From Streptomyces nigra (GTDB lineage Bacteria > Actinomycetota > Actinomycetes > Streptomycetales > Streptomycetaceae): a DNA stretch of 64,000 bases. The position numbers and the translations under genes are program-made. Shown in pieces: positions 9,300-17,007 of the stretch. The stretch spans positions 5,386,501 to 5,450,500 of the forward strand of contig NZ_CP029043.1 of assembly GCF_003074055.1 (NCBI RefSeq). Direction: 5' to 3'. The notes below the pieces were generated by a model, which saw only the letters and a program-made list of their open reading frames with translations, searched no databases and was not told where the DNA came from. Each line of letters starts with the position of its first letter. Position 1 is the stretch's first letter.

Positions 9300-10793
9300 G
9301 TGAGCGGCAACGGCGGAAGCGGTACGAGTGCCACCGGCGCGTCGCACACGGACAAGCGCCCGAACGACCTCCTCTCCTCCTGGTTCGTGCGCAGCGGCTG
9401 GTCCAAGGGCGAGCTGGCCCGCCAGGTGAACCGCCGGGCCCGCCAGCTGGGCGCCAACCACATCTCGACCGACACCTCCCGCGTCCGCCGCTGGCTCGAC
9501 GGCGAGAACCCCCGCGAGCCGATCCCCAGGATCCTGTCCGAGCTGTTCTCCGAGCGGTTCGGCTGCGTCGTCTCCGTCGAGGACCTCGGCCTGCGCGCGG
9601 CCCGCCAGTCACCGTCGGTGTCCGGCGTCGACCTGCCCTGGACCGGACCGCAGACGGTCGCCCTGCTCAGCGAGTTCTCCCGCAGCGACCTCATGCTGGC
9701 GCGGCGCGGCTTCCTCGGCAGCTCCCTCGCCCTGTCCGCCGGGCCGGCGCTGATCGAGCCGATGCAGCGCTGGCTGGTCCCGGCCCCGGCCGGCGCGGAC
9801 CGCGACTCCCGGGCCGTCCCGTCCTCCCGGGCCCGCGGCCGCCTGTCCAAGCCCGAGCTGGACCTGCTGCAGTCCACCACCGTGATGTTCCGGCAGTGGG
9901 ACGCCCAGTGCGGCGGCGGCCTGCGCCGCAAGGCCGTCGTCGGGCAGCTGCACGAGGTGACCGACCTGCTCCAGGAGCCGCAGCCCGAGGCCACCACCCG
10001 CACGCTGTTCAAGGTCGCCGCCGAACTGGCCGAGCTGGCCGGCTGGATGTCGTACGACATCGGGCTGCAGCCCACCGCGCAGAAGTACTTCGTCCTCGCG
10101 CTGCACGCCGCAAAGGAGGCCGGCGACCGGCCGCTCGGCTCGTACGTCCTGTCCAGCATGAGCCGCCAGATGATCCACCTCGGCCGGCCCGACGACGCCC
10201 TGGAGCTGATCCACCTCGCGCAGTACGGCAGCCGGGACTGCGCCAGCCCCCGCACGCAGTCCATGCTGTATGCGATGGAGGCCCGCGCCTACGCCAACAT
10301 GGGCCAGCCCGGCAAGTGCAAGCGGGCCGTCCGCATGGCCGAGGACACCTTCGCCGAGGCCGACGAGTGGGACGAGCCGGACCCCGACTGGATCCGCTTC
10401 TTCTCCGAGGCCGAGCTGTACGGGGAGAACAGCCACTCCTTCCGCGACCTCGCGTACGTGGCCGGCCGCAGCCCCGCCTACGCCTCGCTCGCCGAGCCCG
10501 TCATGCAGCGGGCCGTGGAGCTGTTCGCCGAGGACAGCGAGCACCAGCGGTCGTACGCGCTGAACCTCATCGGGATGGCCACCGTGCATCTGCTGCGGCG
10601 CGAGCCCGAGCAGAGCGTCGGCTACGCCGAGCGCGCCATGCGGATCGCCAAGAAGGTCCGCTCCGAGCGTGTGAACACTCGTATCCGAAAGACGGTCGAC
10701 ACCGCCGTCCGCGACTTCGGGGAACTGGCCGAGGTCGTCGACCTGACCGAAAAGCTCGCCGTGGAACTGCCCGAGACCGCGGAGGCGGTCTGA
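9300..10793 (+). CDS. nsdA: NsdA, negative regulator of sporulation and antibiotic production
   Basis: 497 residues with the GTG at 9300, supported by a GGGATGGGGG ribosome site. Residues 25-75 (FVRSGWSKGELARQVNRRA...TDTSRVRRWLDGENP) form a helix-turn-helix-like N-terminus. A basic segment with ARRGFL at about 134-139 follows. The C-terminal half is a helical TPR-like repeat region (for example LGSYVLSSMSRQMIHLGRPDDALELIHLA). NsdA is known in S. coelicolor as a repressor of development and actinorhodin production; the name here is by recognition of sequence and context. An upstream in-frame start at 9255 would add 15 residues but has no better ribosome site. Confidence 0.88.
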   Translation: MSGNGGSGTSATGASHTDKRPNDLLSSWFVRSGWSKGELARQVNRRARQLGANHISTDTSRVRRWLDGENPREPIPRILSELFSERFGCVVSVEDLGLRAARQSPSVSGVDLPWTGPQTVALLSEFSRSDLMLARRGFLGSSLALSAGPALIEPMQRWLVPAPAGADRDSRAVPSSRARGRLSKPELDLLQSTTVMFRQWDAQCGGGLRRKAVVGQLHEVTDLLQEPQPEATTRTLFKVAAELAELAGWMSYDIGLQPTAQKYFVLALHAAKEAGDRPLGSYVLSSMSRQMIHLGRPDDALELIHLAQYGSRDCASPRTQSMLYAMEARAYANMGQPGKCKRAVRMAEDTFAEADEWDEPDPDWIRFFSEAELYGENSHSFRDLAYVAGRSPAYASLAEPVMQRAVELFAEDSEHQRSYALNLIGMATVHLLRREPEQSVGYAERAMRIAKKVRSERVNTRIRKTVDTAVRDFGELAEVVDLTEKLAVELPETAEAV

Positions 10794-11127
10794 CCACGCG
10801 CGTGTCCCCAGGGCACCCCTGACCCCGGCCGCGGCCGGCCCTCCCGAACTGCCCGACTCGGCTCCCCCATGCCAGGTCATCGGAAGGCCGACCGCGGCCG
10901 GTTTGCATCCCTCCACGAAGGTTGCGCCACGATAACGATCGAGCGGACACGGATCCGGCAGTTCATCGACGCGTAACACGCGAGGGACCTTCGTCACGGC
11001 GGCGAAACAACGAGGGGCTTCCACCGAAACCGCGCTGCGCCAATCTCTTGGCCCATACCGGCCCACCCCTCACTCCGCTCAGGCTTCGCCCGCACGGGGC
11101 CGCCGTACCTATGACGAGGAGACGCCG
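10794..11127. promoter_or_regulatory. 334-bp intergenic region, nsdA 3' end to amtB promoter
   Basis: No gene is seen. The left part holds a 14-bp palindrome CCGGCCGCGGCCGG (10825-10838) and a related CCGCGGCCGG copy near 10894, which may form the nsdA terminator. The right part holds the GlnR-type box (separate entry) and the amtB leader. amtB itself begins after a GAGGAG ribosome site. Confidence 0.5.
10973..11008 (+). promoter_or_regulatory. GlnR-type operator of the amtB operon
   Basis: Two half-site pairs are present: GTAAC-n6-GGGAC (10973-10988) and, 4 bases on, GTCAC-n6-GAAAC (10993-11008). The second is a perfect match to the actinobacterial GlnR box GTnAC-n6-GAAAC. The first has a degenerate right half. 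The site is 120 bases before the amtB start, which fits activation of ammonium uptake under nitrogen limitation as established for Streptomyces GlnR. Confidence 0.8.
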
Positions 11128-12471
11128 ATGGCATCAGCCATCACGCTTGCGGCAGACGCTCCCGAGTTGTCCGCCGCCAACACAGGTTTCATGCTCATCT
11201 GTTCCGCCCTGGTGATGCTCATGACCCCGGGCCTGGCCTTCTTCTACGGAGGCATGGTCCGCGTCAAGAGCACACTGAACATGCTGATGATGAGCTTCAT
11301 CAGCCTGGGGATCGTCACCATCCTGTGGGTGCTGTACGGCTTCTCCCTGGCGTTCGGCACCGACTCAGGCGGCCTCATCGGCTGGTCCTCCGACTTCGTC
11401 GGCCTCAGCGGGATCGGTCTCACCGAGCTCTGGGACGGCTACACCATCCCGGTGTACGTCTTCGCCGTCTTCCAGCTGATGTTCGCCGTCCTCACGCCGG
11501 CCCTGATCAGCGGTGCCCTCGCGGACCGCGTGAAGTTCACCGCCTGGGCGCTGTTCATCACGCTGTGGGTCACCGTCGTGTACTTCCCGGTCGCCCACTG
11601 GGTCTGGGGCTCCGGCGGCTGGGCCTTCGAGCTCGGCGTGATCGACTTCGCCGGCGGTACGGCGGTCCACATCAACGCGGGTGCCGCGGCGCTCGGCGTG
11701 ATCCTGGTCATCGGCAAGCGTGTCGGCTTCAAGAAGGACCCGATGCGCCCGCACAGCCTCCCGCTGGTCATGCTCGGCGCCGGCCTGCTGTGGTTCGGCT
11801 GGTTCGGCTTCAACGCCGGCTCGTGGCTCGGCAACGACGACGGCGTGGGCGCGCTGATGTTCGTCAACACGCAGGTCGCCACCGGTGCCGCCGTCCTCGG
11901 CTGGCTCGCCTACGAGAAGATCCGCCACGGCGCGTTCACCACCCTCGGTGCCGCCTCCGGCGCGGTCGCCGGCCTCGTCGCCATCACCCCGGCCGGTGGC
12001 GCGGTCTCCCCGCTCGGCGCCATCGCCGTCGGTCTGATCGCCGGTGTCCTGTGCGCCATGGCGGTCGGCCTGAAGTACAGGTTCGGCTACGACGACTCCC
12101 TCGACGTGGTCGGCGTCCACCTCGTCGGCGGTGTCATCGGCTCCCTGCTGATCGGCTTCTTCGCCACCGGCGGCGGCCAGTCCGACGTGGCCGGCCTCTT
12201 CTACGGCGGCGGCCTCGACCAGTTCTGGAAGCAGTGCGCCGGTGTCTTCGGTGTCCTCGCCTACTCGCTGATCGCCTCCGCGATCCTCGCCTTCCTGCTC
12301 GACAAGACGATCGGGATGCGCGTCTCCGAGGACGAGGAGATCGCCGGCATCGACCAGGCCGAGCACGCCGAGACCGCATACGACTTCAGCGGTGCCGGTG
12401 GCGGTGCCGCCCGTACCGCCGCGACCCCGGCCCCGGTCGCCGCGGCCGAGAGCAAGAAGGTGGACGCATGA
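11128..12471 (+). CDS. amtB: ammonium transporter AmtB
   Basis: A 447-residue Amt/Rh family ammonium channel with about 11 transmembrane helices. The twin pore histidines are H181 (AVHINAGAAALG) and H331 (VGVHLVGG). The signatures FFYGGMVR, DFAGG and GAGLLWFGWFGFNAGS are intact. The C-terminal cytoplasmic tail after about residue 390 (acidic, then Ala-rich) is where GlnK would dock. The ATG follows GACGAGGAGACG. Its stop overlaps the glnK start (ATGA), so the two are translationally coupled. It heads the amtB-glnK-glnD operon under the GlnR-type box upstream. Confidence 0.97.
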   Translation: MASAITLAADAPELSAANTGFMLICSALVMLMTPGLAFFYGGMVRVKSTLNMLMMSFISLGIVTILWVLYGFSLAFGTDSGGLIGWSSDFVGLSGIGLTELWDGYTIPVYVFAVFQLMFAVLTPALISGALADRVKFTAWALFITLWVTVVYFPVAHWVWGSGGWAFELGVIDFAGGTAVHINAGAAALGVILVIGKRVGFKKDPMRPHSLPLVMLGAGLLWFGWFGFNAGSWLGNDDGVGALMFVNTQVATGAAVLGWLAYEKIRHGAFTTLGAASGAVAGLVAITPAGGAVSPLGAIAVGLIAGVLCAMAVGLKYRFGYDDSLDVVGVHLVGGVIGSLLIGFFATGGGQSDVAGLFYGGGLDQFWKQCAGVFGVLAYSLIASAILAFLLDKTIGMRVSEDEEIAGIDQAEHAETAYDFSGAGGGAARTAATPAPVAAAESKKVDA

Positions 12472-12806
12472 AGCTCATCACCGCAGTCGTCAAGCCCCAC
12501 CGGCTCGACGAGATCAAGGAAGCCCTCCAGGCCTTCGGAGTACACGGCCTGACGGTCACCGAGGCCAGCGGCTACGGTCGTCAGCGGGGCCACACCGAGG
12601 TCTACCGCGGTGCCGAGTACACCGTCGACCTGGTCCCGAAGATCCGCATCGAGGTCCTGGCCGAGGACGACGACGCCGAACAGCTGATCGACGTCATCGT
12701 CAAGGCCGCCCGCACCGGCAAGATCGGCGACGGCAAGGTCTGGTCCCTGCCCGTCGAGACGGCCGTCAGGGTCCGGACCGGCGAGCGCGGCCCCGACGCG
12801 CTCTGA
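12468..12806 (+). CDS. glnK: PII signal transduction protein GlnK
   Basis: A 112-residue PII protein that senses ATP/ADP and 2-oxoglutarate and gates AmtB. The T-loop holds Y51 (EVYRGAEYTVDLVPK), the residue adenylylated by GlnD in Streptomyces and uridylylated in enterics. The B-loop TGKIGDGKVW and C-terminal RTGERG are intact. It starts within the last codons of amtB and is followed 25 bases later by glnD, so sensor, channel and modifying enzyme form one operon. Confidence 0.97.
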   Translation: MKLITAVVKPHRLDEIKEALQAFGVHGLTVTEASGYGRQRGHTEVYRGAEYTVDLVPKIRIEVLAEDDDAEQLIDVIVKAARTGKIGDGKVWSLPVETAVRVRTGERGPDAL

Positions 12807-12831
12807 CCAGACGAAGAACAGGAGCTGCCGG

Positions 12832-15279
12832 GTGTCGAGTACGGATGTGCGTGACAAAGCAGAGGACTCGGGACCCAGCGGCTACGCGGCGGCCCGGCTG
12901 CGCCTCCTCACCGAGGGGGCGCGGTCCGGGCCGCCGCGCCGCTCCGCCCTCGCCGAGCTCACCGACGACTGGCTGACCGGCCTGTTCGCGGCGGGCGCCG
13001 AGGCCACCCGGGGCGTCGCCCTGGTCGCGGTCGGCGGCTACGGACGCGGCGAGCTGTCCCCACGCAGCGACCTCGACCTCCTGCTGCTGCACGACGGAGG
13101 GGACGGCGCGGCGGTCGCCACCCTCGCCGACCGGATCTGGTACCCCGTCTGGGACCTCGGCCTCGCCCTCGACCACTCCGTGCGCACCCCCGCCGAGGCC
13201 CGCAAGACCGCCGCCGACGACCTCAAGGTGCAGCTCGGCCTGCTGGACGCCCGGCACATCGCCGGCGATCTCGGCCTCACCACGGGCCTGCGCACCGCCG
13301 TCCTCGCCGACTGGCGCAACCAGGCCGCCAAACGGCTGCCCGAACTGCAGGAGCTGTCCGTCGAGCGCGCCGAACGCCAGGGCGAACTCCAGTACCTGCT
13401 GGAACCCGACCTCAAGGAGGCCCGCGGCGGGCTGCGGGACGCCACCATCCTGCGCGCCGTCGCCGCCTCCTGGCTGGCGGACGCCCCCCGCGAGGGCCTC
13501 GCCGACGCCCGCCGCCGGCTCCTCGACGTCCGCGACGCCCTGCACCTCGCCACCGGCCGGGCCACCGACCGGCTCGCCCTCCAGGAACAGGACCAGGTCG
13601 CCGCCGAACTCGGCCTCCTCGACGCCGACACCCTGCTGCGCCAGGTCTACGAGGCCGCCCGGGTCATCTCGTACGCCAGCGACGTCACCTGGCGCGAGGT
13701 CGGCCGTGTGCTGCGCTCCCGTGCCGTACGGCCCCGGCTGCGGGCCATGCTGGGCGGCGGGAAACCCACCGCGGAGCGCTCCCCGCTGGCCGAGGGCGTC
13801 GTCGAACAGGACGGCGAGGTCGTGCTCGCCCGCGCCGCGCGCCCCGACCGCGACCCCGTCCTGCCGCTGCGTGCCGCGGCCGCCGCCGCCCAGGCCGGAC
13901 TCCCGCTCTCCCTGCACGCCGTCCGCCGTATGGCCACCGGGGTGCGCCCGCTGCCCACGCCGTGGCCCGCCGAGGCCCGCGAGCAGCTCGTCACGCTGCT
14001 GGGCTCGGGCCGACCGACCGTGGAGGTCTGGGAGGCCCTGGAGGCGGAAGGGCTGATCACCCACTTCCTGCCCGACTGGGAGCGGGTCCGCTGCCGCCCC
14101 CAGCGCAACGCCGTGCACGTCTGGACCGTCGACCGGCACCTCATCGAGACCGCCGTACGCGCCTCCGAGTTCACCCGCCGCGTCCACCGCCCCGACCTCC
14201 TCCTGGTCGCCGCGCTGCTCCACGACATCGGCAAGGGCTGGCCCGGCGACCACTCGGTGGCCGGCGAGATCATCGTCAAGGACATGGCGGCCCGGATCGG
14301 CTTCGACCGCGACGACGTGGCCGTGCTCTCCACCCTCGTCCGGCACCATCTGCTGCTCGTCGAGACCGCCACCCGGCGCGACCTGGAGGACCCGGCGACC
14401 GTACGCGCCGTCGCCGACGCCGTCGGCTCGCCCGGCACGCTGGAGCTGCTGCACGCCCTGACCGAGGCGGACGCCCTCGCGACCGGCCCCGCCGCCTGGT
14501 CGGCCTGGCGCGGCTCCCTCGTCGCCGACCTGGTCAAACGGGTCGGCGCGGTACTCGCCGGGGACGTCCCCGAGGAGCCGGAGGCCGCCGCGCCCACCGC
14601 CGAGCAGGAACGGCTCGCCCTGGAGGCCGTCGCCATCGGCAGCCCCGTCCTGGCCCTGCGTGCCCAGACCGAGCCGCCCGCCGAGGAACGGCCCGCCGGC
14701 GACCCGGAACCCCTCGGCGTGGAGCTCCTCATCGCCGTACCCGACCAGCCGGGCGTGCTGCCCGCCGTGGCCGGCGTTCTCGCCATGCACCGGCTGACCG
14801 TGCGCACCGCCGAGCTGAGGGCCCTGGACCTGCCCGACGGCGTCGACGGCTCCGTCCTCCTGCTGAACTGGCGGGTCGCCGCCGAGTACGGCTCGCTGCC
14901 GCAGGCGGCCCGGCTGCGCGCCGACCTCGTACGGGCCCTGGACGGCTCGCTGGACATCGCCGGGCGGCTCGCGGAGCGGGACGCCGCCTATCCGCGGCGG
15001 CGCGGGGTCGTGGCACCGCCGCCCCGGGTCACCGTGCATCCGGCCGCGTCCCGGCTGGCCACCGTCATCGAGGTGCGCGCCCAGGACGCGCCGGGCCTGC
15101 TGTTCCGGATCGGCCGGGCGCTGGAGGACGCGAGCGTGCGGGTGCGCAGCGCCCACGTCAGCACGCTCGGCGCCAACGCCGTCGACGCGTTCTATGTCAC
15201 AGGTCCCGAGGGCGCGCCCCTGCCCGGTGAGGAGGCCGTGTCCGTGGCCCGCAAGCTGGAGGAGACACTGCGGGGCTGA
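12832..15279 (+). CDS. glnD: PII nucleotidyltransferase GlnD
   Basis: An 815-residue bifunctional enzyme that modifies and demodifies GlnK. Domains in order: a nucleotidyltransferase domain with VGGYGRGELSPRSDLDLL starting near residue 66, a helical linker, an HD domain with HDIGKG at about residue 464 (demodifying activity), and two ACT domains (about 620-700 and 740-815) that sense glutamine. In S. coelicolor this enzyme adenylylates rather than uridylylates GlnK; that cannot be told from sequence alone. The GTG start has an AGGAG ribosome site. It is the third gene of the amtB operon. Confidence 0.95.
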   Translation: MSSTDVRDKAEDSGPSGYAAARLRLLTEGARSGPPRRSALAELTDDWLTGLFAAGAEATRGVALVAVGGYGRGELSPRSDLDLLLLHDGGDGAAVATLADRIWYPVWDLGLALDHSVRTPAEARKTAADDLKVQLGLLDARHIAGDLGLTTGLRTAVLADWRNQAAKRLPELQELSVERAERQGELQYLLEPDLKEARGGLRDATILRAVAASWLADAPREGLADARRRLLDVRDALHLATGRATDRLALQEQDQVAAELGLLDADTLLRQVYEAARVISYASDVTWREVGRVLRSRAVRPRLRAMLGGGKPTAERSPLAEGVVEQDGEVVLARAARPDRDPVLPLRAAAAAAQAGLPLSLHAVRRMATGVRPLPTPWPAEAREQLVTLLGSGRPTVEVWEALEAEGLITHFLPDWERVRCRPQRNAVHVWTVDRHLIETAVRASEFTRRVHRPDLLLVAALLHDIGKGWPGDHSVAGEIIVKDMAARIGFDRDDVAVLSTLVRHHLLLVETATRRDLEDPATVRAVADAVGSPGTLELLHALTEADALATGPAAWSAWRGSLVADLVKRVGAVLAGDVPEEPEAAAPTAEQERLALEAVAIGSPVLALRAQTEPPAEERPAGDPEPLGVELLIAVPDQPGVLPAVAGVLAMHRLTVRTAELRALDLPDGVDGSVLLLNWRVAAEYGSLPQAARLRADLVRALDGSLDIAGRLAERDAAYPRRRGVVAPPPRVTVHPAASRLATVIEVRAQDAPGLLFRIGRALEDASVRVRSAHVSTLGANAVDAFYVTGPEGAPLPGEEAVSVARKLEETLRG

Positions 15280-15364
15280 CCCGGGGGATCCCGGTCACCT
15301 GTGTCGCCGGGATACCCTGGAGGGCGATTCCCAGCTGCCACCGACCCCGAGGACCGCGAGCGCC

Positions 15365-16918
15365 GTGTTCGATACTCTTTCCGATCGCCTCTCAGCGACG
15401 TTCAAGAACCTGCGTGGCAAGGGACGGCTCTCCGAAGCGGACATCGACGCCACCGCGCGCGAGATCCGTATCGCGCTCCTCGAAGCCGACGTGGCGCTGC
15501 CCGTCGTGCGGACGTTCATCAAGAACGTCAAGGAGCGGGCGCTCGGCGCCGAGGTCTCCAAGGCGCTGAACCCCGCCCAGCAGGTCCTGAAGATCGTCAA
15601 CGACGAGCTCGTCACGATTCTGGGAGGCGAGACCCGCCGGCTGCGCTTCGCCAAGCAGCCGCCCACCGTGATCATGCTGGCCGGTCTGCAGGGTGCCGGT
15701 AAGACCACCCTCGCGGGCAAGCTCGGCCGCTGGCTGAAGGAGCAGGGCCACTCGCCGCTGCTCGTCGCCGCCGACCTGCAGCGACCGAACGCCGTGAACC
15801 AGCTGAGCGTCGTCGCCGAGCGCGCCGGTGTCGCGGTCTACGCCCCCGAGCCGGGCAACGGCGTCGGCGACCCGGTGAAGGTCGCCAAGGACTCCATCGA
15901 GCACGCCAAGGCCAAGGTCCACGACATCGTGATCGTGGACACCGCCGGCCGGCTCGGCATCGACCAGGAGATGATGCAGCAGGCCGCGGACATCCGCGAC
16001 GCCGTCTCCCCGGACGAGATCCTCTTCGTCGTCGACGCGATGATCGGTCAGGACGCGGTCAACACCGCCGAGGCCTTCCGCGACGGCGTCGGCTTCGACG
16101 GCGTGGTGCTCTCCAAGCTCGACGGCGACGCCCGCGGTGGTGCCGCCCTGTCGATCCGGCAGATCACCGGCAAGCCGATCATGTTCGCCTCCAACGGCGA
16201 GAAGCTCGACGACTTCGACGCCTTCCACCCGGACCGGATGGCCTCCCGCATCCTCGACATGGGTGACCTGCTCACCCTGATCGAGCAGGCGGAGAAGACG
16301 TTCAGCCAGGAAGAGGCCGAGAAGATGGCCTCCAAGCTGGCGTCCAAGAAGGGCCAGGACTTCACCCTGGACGACTTCCTGGCCCAGATGGAGCAGGTCC
16401 GGAAGATGGGCAGCATCTCCAAGCTGCTCGGCATGCTCCCGGGCATGGGCCAGATCAAGGACCAGATCAACAACCTCGACGAGCGGGACGTCGACCGCAC
16501 CGCCGCGATCATCAAGTCGATGACGCCGGGCGAGCGCCAGGACCCGACGATCATCAACGGCTCCCGTCGCGCCCGTATCGCCAAGGGTTCCGGCGTCGAG
16601 GTCAGTGCCGTCAAGAACCTCGTCGAGCGGTTCTTCGAGGCCCGCAAGATGATGTCCCGCATGGCCCAGGGCGGCGGAATGCCCGGCATGCCGGGGATGC
16701 CGGGCATGGGCGGCGGCCCCGGCCGCTCCAAGAAGCAGCCGAAGAAGGCCAAGGGCAAGCAGCGCTCCGGCAACCCGATGAAGCGCAAGCAGCAGGAGCA
16801 GGAGGAGGCCGCCCGCCGCGCCGCCGCCGCGCAGGGCGGCGGGGCCTTCGGGGTGCCGGGCCAGCAGGCCGGACAGGACTTCGAGCTGCCCGACGAGTTC
16901 AAGAAGTTCATGGGCTGA
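15365..16918 (+). CDS. ffh: signal recognition particle GTPase Ffh
   Basis: The protein subunit of the SRP, 517 residues from the GTG at 15365. The N domain is followed by the G domain with P-loop GLQGAGKTT from residue 107, DTAGRLGIDQEMM and SKLDGDARGGAAL. The C-terminal M domain (from about 300) ends in a Met/Gly-rich signal-binding tail (MPGMPGMPGMGGG) and a basic Lys/Gln segment. It binds 4.5S RNA and hands nascent chains to FtsY. A GAGGA motif lies about 11 bases upstream of the start, and a hairpin terminator follows. Confidence 0.97.
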   Translation: MFDTLSDRLSATFKNLRGKGRLSEADIDATAREIRIALLEADVALPVVRTFIKNVKERALGAEVSKALNPAQQVLKIVNDELVTILGGETRRLRFAKQPPTVIMLAGLQGAGKTTLAGKLGRWLKEQGHSPLLVAADLQRPNAVNQLSVVAERAGVAVYAPEPGNGVGDPVKVAKDSIEHAKAKVHDIVIVDTAGRLGIDQEMMQQAADIRDAVSPDEILFVVDAMIGQDAVNTAEAFRDGVGFDGVVLSKLDGDARGGAALSIRQITGKPIMFASNGEKLDDFDAFHPDRMASRILDMGDLLTLIEQAEKTFSQEEAEKMASKLASKKGQDFTLDDFLAQMEQVRKMGSISKLLGMLPGMGQIKDQINNLDERDVDRTAAIIKSMTPGERQDPTIINGSRRARIAKGSGVEVSAVKNLVERFFEARKMMSRMAQGGGMPGMPGMPGMGGGPGRSKKQPKKAKGKQRSGNPMKRKQQEQEEAARRAAAAQGGGAFGVPGQQAGQDFELPDEFKKFMG

Positions 16919-16937
16919 CCGCTCCCGTACGCCGCAC

Positions 16938-16967
16938 AGGGCGTCCCTCCTCCGGGAGGGGCGCCCT
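16938..16967 (+). terminator. terminator of ffh
   Basis: A 13-bp stem (AGGGCGTCCCTCC with GGAGGGGCGCCCT, one T-G wobble) and a TCCG loop begin 20 bases after the ffh stop. Confidence 0.8.
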
Positions 16968-16995
16968 TGCGCATGCCGAGGCCCCGGGACTGCCG

Positions 16996-17001
16996 TAACG
17001 T
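16996..17001 (+). promoter_or_regulatory. -10 element of a probably leaderless ftsH transcript
   Basis: TAACGT ends 6 bases before the ATG at 17008, and no Shine-Dalgarno sequence is present. A -35 element is not obvious. The spacing places the transcript start at or next to the start codon. Confidence 0.4.
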
Positions 17002-17007
17002 CCAGAT

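Noticed and set aside
12766..15156. 796-residue reverse-strand frame opposite glnD
   Set aside because: Glycine/glutamine-rich shadow with no ribosome site or motif; GlnD is complete on the forward strand.
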